A stretch of 64,000 nt of DNA, taken from positions 41,638 through 105,637 of the forward strand of contig JAHDWA010000036.1 in assembly GCA_023382535.1 (NCBI GenBank), written 5' to 3'. Origin of the DNA: Anaerolineae bacterium. Lineage in GTDB: Bacteria > Chloroflexota > Anaerolineae > 4572-78 > J111. Position 1 is the stretch's first letter, and each line of letters starts with the position of its first letter. Shown here one piece after another: positions 55,249 through 64,000 of this stretch. The notes beneath the pieces were generated by a model. That model was given only the letters and a program-made list of their open reading frames with translations. It was not told where the DNA came from and ran no database searches. The translations under genes were made by a program, and so were the position numbers.

Positions 55249-57456
55249 ATGAACGAGTCTATTTCCAGCTTTAAGCCTGATTTGCGCGTTTCGCCCGCGT
55301 GGGTCATCGCCTTGATGATAGTGGCGGGGGTGGTACTGGGCCTGGCGACCCAGGTATATAGTAATTCCGTGGAGCGAGGAAAATGGCAAGATTTGGTGCT
55401 GCTGCTGTTTCTTCTGACCTCACTCACCTGGGGGCTTAACCAGTGGCAGCCGAACCTGGGCCGTTGGGCTGTCATTATCAGTCTGGTGATGATTGTTTAC
55501 CTGGGCCAGCAATGGCTGCAAGTGCCGGGATTCTTGACCCTGCTGGTCATCCCCACAGCTTTGGCCGTCGCCCTGATTGGTCTACCGGCCGGGTTAATCA
55601 TAACCATCGGCGAAACAGTTCTGGTGTTAAGTTCTAACGTTCTGATGCCGGAGTTGGAGCCGGCTGTCATCATAACCGGTCTGGTCGCAATTTGGGCCAT
55701 CCTGGGGGTGATGATCCTGGTTTATGGCCCGATTAACCGCGTGGCCGACTGGCTCTGGAATTACTTTCAAGAAGCGCAGGAGCTGTTAGAAGAAGCGCAG
55801 GAGCACCGGGGTAGACTGGAGCAGGTTTTGGCCGACCTGGCTCAGGCCAATTTACAGATGACCCGGCTTAATATCCTGGCGCAGGGACTGCGGCAGGCGG
55901 CTGAGGAAGCTCAGCGGACCAAAGAAGAATTTGTGGCCAATGTGAGCCACGAGTTACGCACGCCCCTCAATATGATTATTGGTTTTAGCGAAACCATCCT
56001 GCAATCACCCGGCGCTTACGGCAAAAAAATCCCGCCGGCGCTGTTGGCCGACCTGATGGTAATTCATCGCAACGCCGGGCATCTGTCCGAGTTGATTAAT
56101 GATGTCCTCGATCTCAGCCAAATTGATGCCGACAAAATGGCTTTGACCAAAGAACAAGCGCCATTTAAGGAAATTGTCGAGGAAGCCACCGTCTCTATCC
56201 GGCCGCTCTATGTTTCAAAAGGTTTGCATCTGAATATAGATATTCCAGAAAATTTACCCTCCATATTTTGCGACCGCACCCGCATTCGAGAGGTGCTTTT
56301 AAACCTCTTGAGTAATGCCGGGCGTTTTACCGAACAGGGTGGGGTATCGGTTCGGGTCTGGCTGGAGGGAAATGATTTGATGGTCAGCGTGGCCGATAGC
56401 GGGCCGGGCATTGCCAGCAAAGATTTAGGCAAGGTCTTTCAACCCTTCCAACAATTGGATAGTTCTATTCGCCGGCGCCACGGCGGCACTGGCCTGGGAT
56501 TGACGATTAGCGAACGTTTTATCCAGTTACACGGGGGCAAAATTTGGGTCGAAAGCCAGGAAGGCAGCGGCACAACGTTCTTCTTTTGTCTGCCGGTAGC
56601 CCCGCCGGCCCTGAGCGGCGATAGTTTCCTGCGCGGGGTGACGCCTGCCTGGGAATTCCTGCAGCGCACCCAACCCTACACCGGCTCCAAGCCGGTTATC
56701 CAGCCTCGTTTTGTCATTCTTGAAAGTGGAGATACCCTGCACCGGCTGCTTACCCGTTATTGGGATAAGGTCGAGACGGTGGTCGTAACCAGCCTGGAAG
56801 AAGCAGTGGCTGAACTTTCACGCCTGCCCGCGCAGGCCCTTTTGGTCAATGAACCCTCAACCGACAAAGCCCTGGAATATCTGGACTTATCTCAGAAATT
56901 ACCCAATAATACCCCGCTGATTACCTGCTCCATCCCCAGACTGGATGAACTTAACCCGTGGGGGGCGGCGGTGCGTCTGGTCAAACCTATTTTTAGAGAA
57001 ACACTGCTGGCGGCTTTGGATCAGTTAAACATCAAAGAGGGGACTATTTTAATTGTGGATGATGAACCAGATGCGCTTCAACTATTCAGGCGGATGCTGA
57101 CTTCCTTAGCGCGAGATTACCGCATCTTGCTGGCCAGAGACGGCCAGGAAGCCCTGGCCATTCTGCAAGAGTGCCGGCCCCATGTGATTTTGCTTGACCT
57201 GGTGATGCCCAATATGGACGGCTTTCAATTGCTCCGGTTGAGACCCCAGCATCCGGTATTAAGTGAAATTCCGGTCGTGATCATTTCGGCCCGTGACCCG
57301 GCGGGCCAACCGATTATGAGCAGCATGGTGGCCGCAACCCTGGGGGGAGGGCTGTCTCTGAGCCAGCTACTGGCCAGTATCGAGGCTTTTAGTAAGGTTT
57401 TGGCGATACCCGGGCCAATTGGCGATCCAGAGCCGACAGCAGCGCTGTCTGACTGA
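55249..57456 (+). CDS. hybrid sensor histidine kinase with two receiver domains
   Basis: 735 residues from the ATG at 55249 (aaagg upstream). Five to six helices (about 15-165), a coiled coil, then HisKA with His234 in VSHELRTPLN, and HATPase with LLNLLSNAGRF, DSGPGIA and GGTGLGLTIS. Two receiver-like domains follow. The first (about 485-605) is degenerate, with Asn at the acceptor site (ALLVNEPST). The second has DDEP and Asp650 in ILLDLVMPNMDG. The 3' 68 nt overlap the 3' end of the opposite-strand regulator gene. Confidence 0.92.
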   Translation: MNESISSFKPDLRVSPAWVIALMIVAGVVLGLATQVYSNSVERGKWQDLVLLLFLLTSLTWGLNQWQPNLGRWAVIISLVMIVYLGQQWLQVPGFLTLLVIPTALAVALIGLPAGLIITIGETVLVLSSNVLMPELEPAVIITGLVAIWAILGVMILVYGPINRVADWLWNYFQEAQELLEEAQEHRGRLEQVLADLAQANLQMTRLNILAQGLRQAAEEAQRTKEEFVANVSHELRTPLNMIIGFSETILQSPGAYGKKIPPALLADLMVIHRNAGHLSELINDVLDLSQIDADKMALTKEQAPFKEIVEEATVSIRPLYVSKGLHLNIDIPENLPSIFCDRTRIREVLLNLLSNAGRFTEQGGVSVRVWLEGNDLMVSVADSGPGIASKDLGKVFQPFQQLDSSIRRRHGGTGLGLTISERFIQLHGGKIWVESQEGSGTTFFFCLPVAPPALSGDSFLRGVTPAWEFLQRTQPYTGSKPVIQPRFVILESGDTLHRLLTRYWDKVETVVVTSLEEAVAELSRLPAQALLVNEPSTDKALEYLDLSQKLPNNTPLITCSIPRLDELNPWGAAVRLVKPIFRETLLAALDQLNIKEGTILIVDDEPDALQLFRRMLTSLARDYRILLARDGQEALAILQECRPHVILLDLVMPNMDGFQLLRLRPQHPVLSEIPVVIISARDPAGQPIMSSMVAATLGGGLSLSQLLASIEAFSKVLAIPGPIGDPEPTAALSD

Positions 57457-58678
57457 CCGGCTTGCGGATAAAATCGGCTGCACCCAGGTCAAGGGCCAAT
57501 TCTTCTTGCGGCAGGATTGTCGAGACGATGATCGGGATATGGCCGGTTTGGGGATGCTCGCGCAACTGTCCCAGCACGGCCCAGCCGTCCTGGCCCGGCA
57601 TCATCACATCGAGCACAATGAACTGCGGTTCTAACTCCAGGGCCAGGGCCAATCCTTCTTCAGCGTCCGCCGCGCCCGCAAAACGATAGTGGCTGCCCGA
57701 CAGGTAACGCCGGAAGAGCTGCCGAGTATCGGCATTGTCATCAATCACCAACACGGTCGCCTGGCTCAGCGTCGGCAGGATGATTTTAGCGGTAAAAGGC
57801 TGTCCCTCCTTGCCCCAAGAGATAACCTCTAATGATCCTCGACACAAGGGCATGAGCTGCTCCACCATCTGTAAAGAGTTGGCCGGATCTTTGGGGAGGG
57901 CAGCAGGGGGCTGCAACAAGGTTGTCGTGTGAATCAGCAGACAAACCTGTTGAGATTCTACCTGGGGCTGAATATAAACCTGGCCTCCCGGCGTATAGCG
58001 GACAGCCAAACTGACCAGGCTAACCAGAGCTTGCCGTAGCACCGGCCCTCTGGACCAGATTCTCGGTATACTTGCTTCGGCTTTATACACCGCCGATACC
58101 CCCAACGCGGCCAACGACGGCCCCAGGGTTTTTAAGGCTTCGCGAATGACCGGTTCGAGGTCGGTCATCTGGGCCGGAACCGTCTCCCTGAGTTTTTCAA
58201 GTTCTTCCGTTGGAGAGGGTGCATGCATGGCCGGCACAGCAGGGGGAACTGTTGTTTGGATAAGCGAGGGCGACAAGGTTTTGACCCGGCTTTCGAGCTG
58301 GTATGTCGTCCACAGGTACTCGGCCAGGGTTTGGCGAGCCAGGTTTTCTTCGCGCTGCATCTGCCGCAAGCCCAGACCAAGCTCCAGCGCCACTTCCCGC
58401 TGGGTGGCCTGCTCGGAGTAACGACGGCGCAGGATTTGGTAAACGCGCCAGTTCCGTGAGCTTGCCGGCATACTTTCGGTGGGCTTCAGCGCCTCAATGG
58501 CATTGAGAATGATATATTGCAAGGCAAACATTGGATTATGGCGCCGTTCCACGTCAAACAACTCGGCTAACGGGCTGTGCCGAATGGTCGAAGGATCATA
58601 CAACGAAATCAGGACCATCCTTAACTGGCGGGTGAACCAGGCCAAATCTAACGGGGTTTCCACCCTTTCACGCTTCAT
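57389..58678 (-). CDS. response regulator with HATPase-like and receiver domains
   Basis: 429 residues. The N-terminal region contains a helix-turn-helix-like segment, SEQATQREVALELGLGLRQM. The middle resembles a degenerate HATPase domain (LRQALVSLVSLAVRYTPGGQ). The C-terminal receiver has IDDNADTRQLFRRYL, phospho-acceptor Asp in FIVLDVMMPGQDG, and the Lys in IRKPVSQ. It is convergent with, and overlaps by 68 nt, the hybrid kinase gene, which suggests a shared pathway and mutual antisense effects. Confidence 0.85.
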   Translation of the reverse strand: MKRERVETPLDLAWFTRQLRMVLISLYDPSTIRHSPLAELFDVERRHNPMFALQYIILNAIEALKPTESMPASSRNWRVYQILRRRYSEQATQREVALELGLGLRQMQREENLARQTLAEYLWTTYQLESRVKTLSPSLIQTTVPPAVPAMHAPSPTEELEKLRETVPAQMTDLEPVIREALKTLGPSLAALGVSAVYKAEASIPRIWSRGPVLRQALVSLVSLAVRYTPGGQVYIQPQVESQQVCLLIHTTTLLQPPAALPKDPANSLQMVEQLMPLCRGSLEVISWGKEGQPFTAKIILPTLSQATVLVIDDNADTRQLFRRYLSGSHYRFAGAADAEEGLALALELEPQFIVLDVMMPGQDGWAVLGQLREHPQTGHIPIIVSTILPQEELALDLGAADFIRKPVSQTALLSALDRQLARVSPKPY

Positions 58679-59081
58679 GTCGCCTCTATGTCATCTGCAA
58701 GTCGGGTAACTGCTTACAACGCAAAAGTTCTCTGTTATACTGGCAAAGAGGTCAAACTATGTTGGCCTGCATGCCAATAATTACTGTAGGCAACTTTTTA
58801 CGGTTGGGGTAAGCTTCTCAGAAAGGACTGAGAAGAGTATCCCATTGTTTGTTTTGCTGCCTATGGCCCCAAATTATACTTCAACCAGGGCAGCCTTACA
58901 AGCAGGTATCAAAATGAAAGGAGGCGCAAAATACGGTCAAAGAGTTAAGTTTAAACATTCTGGCCTCATCAAAGGAGGAGTGTCTATCACGCTTATGAGG
59001 ACGCTTAACTCGCCCAAACAAGTCTAATGCACCGAGTAACAGTATCTTTCTAAGATTAAATTTAATTCGAAGGAGAATATT
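58679..59081. other. 403-bp gap before the CUT1 operon
   Basis: It contains a weak promoter-like pair (TTACAA, 16 nt, TATACT at 58714-58741), a hairpin cttctcag/ctgagaag at 58812-58833 and aaggagg-like motifs. A 60-codon frame at 58845 lacks recognisable features and is not called. Confidence 0.5.
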
Positions 59082-60563
59082 ATGAAAGATAAAAAACTGA
59101 CGCGCCGTGATTTTCTCAACCTATCGGCTGGGGCAGCCATTGGCTCGTGGTTGGCGGCGTGCGGCCCTGCCACCCCGGCAGCCGAACAGCCAGACGAAGC
59201 CGCCGCCACCTCGGCGCCTGCTGCCGCCGCTACCTCGGCCCCTGCTACTGCCACTGCGGTCCCTCCCGCCCCTGAGCAAGTGACTATCTCCTTCTCCGGC
59301 TGGGGCGCAGAACCAGAGGATAAGGGCGTGCGGGCCGCCATAGAGGTATTCCAGCAAGAGAACCCCAATATCAAAGTTGAATGGGTCCACATTCCCGAAT
59401 CCGGAGTCTACAACGACCGGGTGTTGGCAATGATTGCTGCGGGAACGCCACCCGATACCGGCTTTGTTCAGAGCGATATTTTTACCACATTCGCCCGTGA
59501 CGGGGTGCTCATGGATATTACCGACCGGGTAAAAAATGACCCGGTGATCGGCGCCAAAGATTACTTTATCGAGCCGCAGGAAACGCAGCGGTGCAGCTTT
59601 GACGGCAAGTGGTACGGCATCGGTTCATGCTGGGTAGCGCCGCACATCTATTACAACGCCGATATTTTTGAAGCCGAAGGGATAGAACCTCCCAGCAACG
59701 ACCCGGCCAAAGTCTGGGATTGGGACAAGTTGTTGGAGGTTGCCACGCAATTGACAGTGGACAACAACGGCAATCACCCTGGCGACAGCGGCTTTGATAG
59801 TAACAATGTTACACGCTGGGGTATCCACTGGCCCACCTGGTGGATTCCCTTGCATGCGGCCATGCTGAGTAACGGCGGTGATTGGGTTGACCGCGAGACC
59901 GGCCTGATAATAGCCGACCGGCCCGAGGCTATTGAGGCCATCCAAAATGTCGCCGACTTAATGGTGAAGCATCAAGTGATGCCGTTTGCTTCGGTCTTTC
60001 AGCGGTCGGAGACGAGTGACGTCCCGCAAATGCTAGAGAACGGTTATCTGGCCATGGCGGTTGACGGCTCCTGGGCGCTGTCCTGGCTGACCGAACTCCG
60101 GATTAAGCTGGGCACGGCTGTGCTGCCCATGATGAAGCAGCCGGCGACCACGTTGCAGGCGCACCTGCATTCCGTTTTTGCCGGAAGCGATCAACCCGAC
60201 GCGGCCTGGGAGTGGGTCAGGTTCCTGGCTACCGAGTATTACCAAATCCAATTCCTTAAAATCGGTCTCTGGCTGCCCAGCCAAACCGCTCTGACGACCG
60301 CCGAGGGGAGAGAGAAATGGATGACCGAACGCACGGCCCCTGGCCAGGGCGTCCATCCCGAAGGCTATGAACAATTGATAAACGAGTTTATACCCGAGTA
60401 TGGCCAGGTCCTCTACATGCCGCCAGGCTGGACCAAGGCTACTTCAGTTTTGTTCCCCGCCCTCGATGCTGTCTTTGTCGGCGATCAGACGGCTGAAGAG
60501 GCCATGACTGCGGTGGTCCCGGAAGTCAATGCTATTCTGGAAGCCGAGCAGAAGAAGAGCTAA
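59082..60563 (+). CDS. CUT1-type sugar-binding lipoprotein with Tat-like signal
   Basis: 493 residues. The signal has the twin-Arg segment RRDFLNLSAG and a lipobox LAACG, so it is probably Tat-exported and lipid-anchored. An Ala/Pro linker is followed by a family-1 solute-binding fold (ITISFSGWGAEPEDKGVRAA-type start, AAIEVFQQENPNIKVEWVHI). The neighbours are MalF/MalG-type permeases and a GH127 enzyme, so the likely ligand is an arabinose-containing oligosaccharide. RBS gaaggag upstream. Confidence 0.92.
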   Translation: MKDKKLTRRDFLNLSAGAAIGSWLAACGPATPAAEQPDEAAATSAPAAAATSAPATATAVPPAPEQVTISFSGWGAEPEDKGVRAAIEVFQQENPNIKVEWVHIPESGVYNDRVLAMIAAGTPPDTGFVQSDIFTTFARDGVLMDITDRVKNDPVIGAKDYFIEPQETQRCSFDGKWYGIGSCWVAPHIYYNADIFEAEGIEPPSNDPAKVWDWDKLLEVATQLTVDNNGNHPGDSGFDSNNVTRWGIHWPTWWIPLHAAMLSNGGDWVDRETGLIIADRPEAIEAIQNVADLMVKHQVMPFASVFQRSETSDVPQMLENGYLAMAVDGSWALSWLTELRIKLGTAVLPMMKQPATTLQAHLHSVFAGSDQPDAAWEWVRFLATEYYQIQFLKIGLWLPSQTALTTAEGREKWMTERTAPGQGVHPEGYEQLINEFIPEYGQVLYMPPGWTKATSVLFPALDAVFVGDQTAEEAMTAVVPEVNAILEAEQKKS

Positions 60564-60573
60564 AGCCGGTACT

Positions 60574-60655
60574 GAGAGCAGTTATCAGTGGGCAGTAATC
60601 AGTAATTAGTCTGACTGATAACTGCTCACTGATTACCGGCTACTGATTACTATTT
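60574..60655. repeat. word-palindrome intergenic element 19
   Basis: 'gcagttatcagtgggcagta' and 'actgataactgctcactgat' are opposed. 'cagtaatcagtaatt' faces 'ctactgattac'. Confidence 0.7.
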
Positions 60656-60669
60656 TAGGGCAGGTTTCT

Positions 60670-61620
60670 ATGGGTAAAGCAATAAGTTTGTCGGAACCTC
60701 GACTTCCCCAGGATAGCCCCTCGACCAGGGGGGTCATGGGCTGGTTCAGGACACTGCGTGGCAGGCGGACGGTAACGGGTTACATTTTTATTAGCCCCTT
60801 TATCCTGGGTGTCCTGGTTTGGGTGTTGATCCCGGCCCTGACGGCTATCTGGTTAGTTTTCCACGATTGGAACTTGATTTCTCCCGCCCGTTACACCGGC
60901 CTGGATAACGTTGTACGGCTCTGGGGAGATAGGCTTTTCTGGCAAGCCCTCAAAGTGACCACGATTTATACCGTTTTCTCAGTGCCGCTGGGTCTGATCA
61001 TCAGTTTTAGCCTGGCCCTGTTGATAAATCAACAAATACGAGGCATTGCCCTGTTTCGGACCATATTCTATCTTCCCAGTATTATGCCCGTTGTAGCCGC
61101 CGCGGTGTTGTGGGCCTGGATTTTTAACACGGAGTTTGGTTTACTGAATATCTTGATGAGATACGTTGGGTTGCCTAAAATCGGCTGGCTGCAACAACCG
61201 GAGTGGGCCTTGCCGGCCTTGATTTTGATGAGTCTATGGAGCGTGGGCGCCCCGATGATCATTTTTTTGGCCGGGCTGCAGGGAATTCCTGAAGTTCTGT
61301 ACGAAGCGGCCAAAATTGATGGAGCCGGGCGCTGGGCCCAACTGCGCCATATCACCATCCCGCTCATGTCGCCCACCATTTTCTTTAACCTGGTCATCGG
61401 CATTATCAACTCTTTCCAGGTTTTTACCGCCGCGCTGATTATGACCGGTGGCGGTCCCCAAAATGCAACCCTGTTCTTTGTCTTGTACCTCTACCAGGTT
61501 GGTTTCAGATTTTTGGAAATGGGTTATGCCGCCACTCTGTCCTGGGTACTCTTTTTTATCCTGATGGTGTTGACCTGGATTGTCTTTAAGACGGTGGGTC
61601 GCCAGGTTCACTACGAATAA
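60670..61620 (+). CDS. MalF-type sugar ABC permease
   Basis: 316 residues with six helices. EAA-loop motif: [21 protein letters not shown] short basic N-terminal extension precedes helix 1 ([20 protein letters not shown]). It forms the pore with the permease 33 nt downstream. No ATPase gene is present in the window for this importer; CUT1 systems often share a MsmK-type ATPase encoded elsewhere. Confidence 0.94.
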   Translation: MGKAISLSEPRLPQDSPSTRGVMGWFRTLRGRRTVTGYIFISPFILGVLVWVLIPALTAIWLVFHDWNLISPARYTGLDNVVRLWGDRLFWQALKVTTIYTVFSVPLGLIISFSLALLINQQIRGIALFRTIFYLPSIMPVVAAAVLWAWIFNTEFGLLNILMRYVGLPKIGWLQQPEWALPALILMSLWSVGAPMIIFLAGLQGIPEVLYEAAKIDGAGRWAQLRHITIPLMSPTIFFNLVIGIINSFQVFTAALIMTGGGPQNATLFFVLYLYQVGFRFLEMGYAATLSWVLFFILMVLTWIVFKTVGRQVHYE

Positions 61621-61652
61621 ACAGATTTAGGCCCTAGCAAAGGAAGCAAACA

Positions 61653-62546
61653 ATGACTACACCGAACAAAACAGCCTCATACCCCCAATTTTCCAGATCA
61701 GGTATACACTTTGTAATGGATAGTGAGAAATGGTGGCGGCTACTCATCTGGCTGCTGCTGCTGTCCATCGCCGTTGTCATGCTCTTGCCCTTCTTGTGGC
61801 TGGTGAGCAGTTCACTTAAACTGGAGCAACGGGTGTTTCAATATCCCCCCCAATGGATTCCTGATCCCATCCAGTGGATAAACTACTATGACGCTTTGAC
61901 CATTAAACCGTTTCACATCTACTTCAAAAATACCATGCTCATTGCCGTGCTCAATCAAGTCGCCATTCTCTTAACCGCCTCCATTTGCGCCTACGGCTTT
62001 GCCCGCATCGAATTTCCCGGCCGAGATTTTTGGTTTGGCGTCGTCCTGGCTACCATGATGCTGCCTTACTTTGTGGTGATGGTGCCCCAATTCGTGATGT
62101 TTACCCGCCTGGGCTGGGTAGACACGTTCCTGCCCTTGACGGTGCCTTACTTCTTTGGCGGCGGAGCTTTCAATATCTTCCTGTTTCGGCAGTTCTTCCG
62201 CAGCCTGCCCAAAGAGCTGTCCGACGCCGCCCGGATTGATGGTTGTAGTGAATTTGATATTTATTGGCGGATTATGCTGCCTTTGAGCAAACCGGCCCTG
62301 ATTACGGTGGCCATCTTTACCTTCTTGTACACCTGGAATGACTTTATTGGCCCTCTCCTCTATCTTAGTTCACCCGATAATCATACCGTTGCTTTGGGCC
62401 TGTCGGCATTTCGGGGCGTCATGCGTAACCAGTGGCACCTGCTCATGGCCGCTTCAACGGCGATGACCCTGCCCATAATTATTCTTTTCTTCTTCCTGCA
62501 ACGTTACTTCATCAGGGGCGTAGTCATGAGTGGTTTGAAAGGCTAA
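61653..62546 (+). CDS. MalG-type sugar ABC permease
   Basis: 297 residues with six helices. EAA loop: [20 protein letters not shown]. Family ends [16 protein letters not shown]. It partners with the MalF-type protein. Downstream, after word element 20 and a strong RBS, comes the GH127 gene, so hydrolysis of the imported sugar probably follows uptake. Confidence 0.94.
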   Translation: MTTPNKTASYPQFSRSGIHFVMDSEKWWRLLIWLLLLSIAVVMLLPFLWLVSSSLKLEQRVFQYPPQWIPDPIQWINYYDALTIKPFHIYFKNTMLIAVLNQVAILLTASICAYGFARIEFPGRDFWFGVVLATMMLPYFVVMVPQFVMFTRLGWVDTFLPLTVPYFFGGGAFNIFLFRQFFRSLPKELSDAARIDGCSEFDIYWRIMLPLSKPALITVAIFTFLYTWNDFIGPLLYLSSPDNHTVALGLSAFRGVMRNQWHLLMAASTAMTLPIIILFFFLQRYFIRGVVMSGLKG

Positions 62547-62587
62547 TTAATTATGAATAGTGAATTGTCAATAGTGAATTATTAATG
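62544..62587. repeat. word-repeat intergenic element 20
   Basis: 'taattaattatgaatagtga' and 'attgtcaatagtgaattatt': the word 'aatagtgaatt' is repeated. It starts at the MalG stop. Confidence 0.55.
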
Positions 62588-62646
62588 GAGACAGGCGGCT
62601 TACCAGCCTTTTATCAAGTCTTGAAACTCAAGGAGGTATAATAATC

Positions 62647-64000
62647 TTGGATAAGAGTATGGTCTCATCTGCTACTTTTACCCCGGTTCCATTTACCAGG
62701 GTAACGATTGAGGATACATTCTGGGCGCCCAAACTCCAGGTTAATCGCGAACGCAGCATCCCTCACATCTATCAGCAATGTCTGGAAACCGGGCGCATTG
62801 ATGCTTTCCGGCCCGACTGGCAGCCAGGCCCGGAGATTAAGGGGCGTGGGTCGTGGGGTGGGACAGTGGTCATGTTCTGGGATTCGGATGTGGCCAAGTG
62901 GCTCCAGGCGGCCAGTTATAGCCTGGCTACCCATCCCGACCCCCAGCTCGATGCCTTAGTAGATGAAGTTATCGCCATTGTCGCCCAGGCTCAACACGCA
63001 GATGGGTATCTCAACACCTGGTTCACTACGGTTGATCCACAGAATCGCTGGAAAAATCTGCGCGACTGGCACGAACTCTACTGCGCCGGCCATCTGATCG
63101 AGGCAGCCGCGGCGCACTTCGAGGCCACCGGCAAGCGTACCTTGTTGGATATCCTCTCTCGGTACGTTGATCACATCGCCAGCCTCTTTGGGGTTGAGCC
63201 GGGCCAGAAGCGTGGTTATTGCGGCCACCCTGAGATCGAGTTGGCGCTGGTCAAGCTCTATCAGGCCACCGGCGAGCGGCGCTATTTGGAACTGAGCCGC
63301 TACTTTGTGGATGAACGAGGCCGGCAACCCCATTACTTCGATCAGGAAGCCCGCGAGCGTGGCGCTGATCCGGCCGCCTTCTGGGCCAAAACTTATGAAT
63401 ACAACCAATCCCATCGCCCGGTGCGAGAACAGCACGAGGTGGTTGGGCATGCCGTCCGAGCGATGTATCTTTACACCGCAATGATGGACCTGGCTCGTGA
63501 ATACGGTGACGCCAGCCTCCATGAAGCCTGCGAGCACCTCTGGCGGCATCTGACGACGAAGCGAATGTACGTGACGGGCGGTATTGGCACTTCGCGCCAC
63601 AACGAGGGCTTTACCAGCGACTATGACCTGCCCAACGAAGACGCCTATGCTGAAACGTGCGCCGCCATCGGCTTGATCTTTTGGGCCCAACGGCTGCTGC
63701 AATTGGATTGTGACCGGCGCTATGCTGATACACTCGAACTGGCCCTGTATAACAGCGTTCTGAGCGCCGTCTCCGGCGATGGACAAGCCTTTTTCTACGA
63801 GAACCCACTGGCCAGTAACGGTCATCACCACCGCCAGCCCTGGTTCCATTGCCCTTGCTGCCCGCCCAACCTGGCCCGCCTGTTTGCCTCGCTGGGCGAG
63901 TACATTTACGCTCAGAGCGAGACCGACGCCGTCGTCCATCTCTATATTCAGAGTACGGGTAAACTGGCAGTCGCCGGCCAGACAGTCACCTTGCGCCAGG
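62647..64000 (+). CDS. GH127 beta-L-arabinofuranosidase, 3' partial
   Basis: 451 codons, open at the window end. GH127 releases beta-L-arabinofuranose from plant hydroxyproline-rich glycoproteins and similar glycans. The catalytic zinc site is visible: Glu and Cys in YAETCAAIG and the Cys pair in [13 protein letters not shown], one of which is the nucleophile. Early family motifs are [11 protein letters not shown] and [17 protein letters not shown]. The TTG at 62647 fits aggagg (10 nt); an ATG at 62659 is further away. There is no signal peptide, so it acts in the cytoplasm on sugars imported by the upstream ABC system. Confidence 0.93.
   Translation, partial: MDKSMVSSATFTPVPFTRVTIEDTFWAPKLQVNRERSIPHIYQQCLETGRIDAFRPDWQPGPEIKGRGSWGGTVVMFWDSDVAKWLQAASYSLATHPDPQLDALVDEVIAIVAQAQHADGYLNTWFTTVDPQNRWKNLRDWHELYCAGHLIEAAAAHFEATGKRTLLDILSRYVDHIASLFGVEPGQKRGYCGHPEIELALVKLYQATGERRYLELSRYFVDERGRQPHYFDQEARERGADPAAFWAKTYEYNQSHRPVREQHEVVGHAVRAMYLYTAMMDLAREYGDASLHEACEHLWRHLTTKRMYVTGGIGTSRHNEGFTSDYDLPNEDAYAETCAAIGLIFWAQRLLQLDCDRRYADTLELALYNSVLSAVSGDGQAFFYENPLASNGHHHRQPWFHCPCCPPNLARLFASLGEYIYAQSETDAVVHLYIQSTGKLAVAGQTVTLRQ

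Noticed and set aside
58845..59027. 60-codon plus-strand open frame before the CUT1 operon
   Set aside because: No RBS at the proposed start and unremarkable composition; more likely leader sequence.

Overview
The window looks like a chromosomal segment of a Chloroflexota bacterium, most likely of the Anaerolineae or a neighbouring class. This is inferred from gene content and style: secreted proteins with long Thr/Pro/Ser linkers, two secreted proteins ending in a YLP-x-I-x-K tail, a zinc-ribbon Ser/Thr kinase fused to a TolB-like propeller, large FtsX/MacB-type permeases, several sugar ABC importers, a DnaB/DnaD-like/DnaC-like helicase cluster and GC-rich coding sequence. I see no rRNA, tRNA, CRISPR array, prophage or recognisable transposase. 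No marker gene fixes the taxon.

Layout. (1) 1-8.6 kb: the end of a phosphofructokinase-like gene whose catalytic motif is altered, then an ABC ATPase and two ~800-residue FtsX/MacB-like permeases. The permeases are separated by an opposite-strand alkaline-phosphatase-superfamily lipoprotein and a deletion relic of a permease 5' end. (2) 8.6-16.1 kb, minus strand: rhodanese, a divergent SDR, a ThiF/MoeB-type E1-like enzyme with a JAMM peptidase, then a primosome cluster (tandem DnaC-like ATPase, DnaD-like protein, DnaB) and a bifunctional-nuclease-domain protein. (3) 16.2-27 kb: a lipoprotein and two glycosyltransferases, a Ser/Thr kinase, a NarL-type two-component pair and two HtrA proteases. 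(4) 27.4-32.8 kb: three secreted proteins (DUF1566, double LamG, CSLREA/beta-helix). (5) 33-43.3 kb: a LacI-regulated locus with a CUT2-type sugar importer, two zinc dehydrogenases, a DegT aminotransferase and a Gfo/Idh/MocA oxidoreductase. It looks like uptake and catabolism of an amino-sugar or aminocyclitol. (6) 43.3-44.4 kb: a strong promoter and a ykkC-type (guanidine-I-like) riboswitch before an EamA transporter. (7) 44.5-58.7 kb: M23 peptidase, SnoaL-like protein, pyruvate phosphate dikinase bracketed by two copies of a 100-bp MITE-like element, an unknown membrane-anchored beta-repeat protein, ROK kinase, AlkZ-like protein, double cupredoxin lipoprotein, and a hybrid kinase whose 3' end overlaps a convergent response-regulator gene. 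(8) 59-64 kb: a CUT1 sugar importer without its ATPase, followed by a GH127 beta-L-arabinofuranosidase cut by the window end.

The most unusual non-coding signal is a family of about 20 intergenic elements, 40-85 bp each. Each is built from its own short word repeated on one arm and reverse-complemented on the other. They usually start within a few bases of a stop codon and often fill the gap between co-directional genes. Sequence words differ from element to element while the architecture is the same. Promoters, operators and terminators listed here were found by eye and are predictions.
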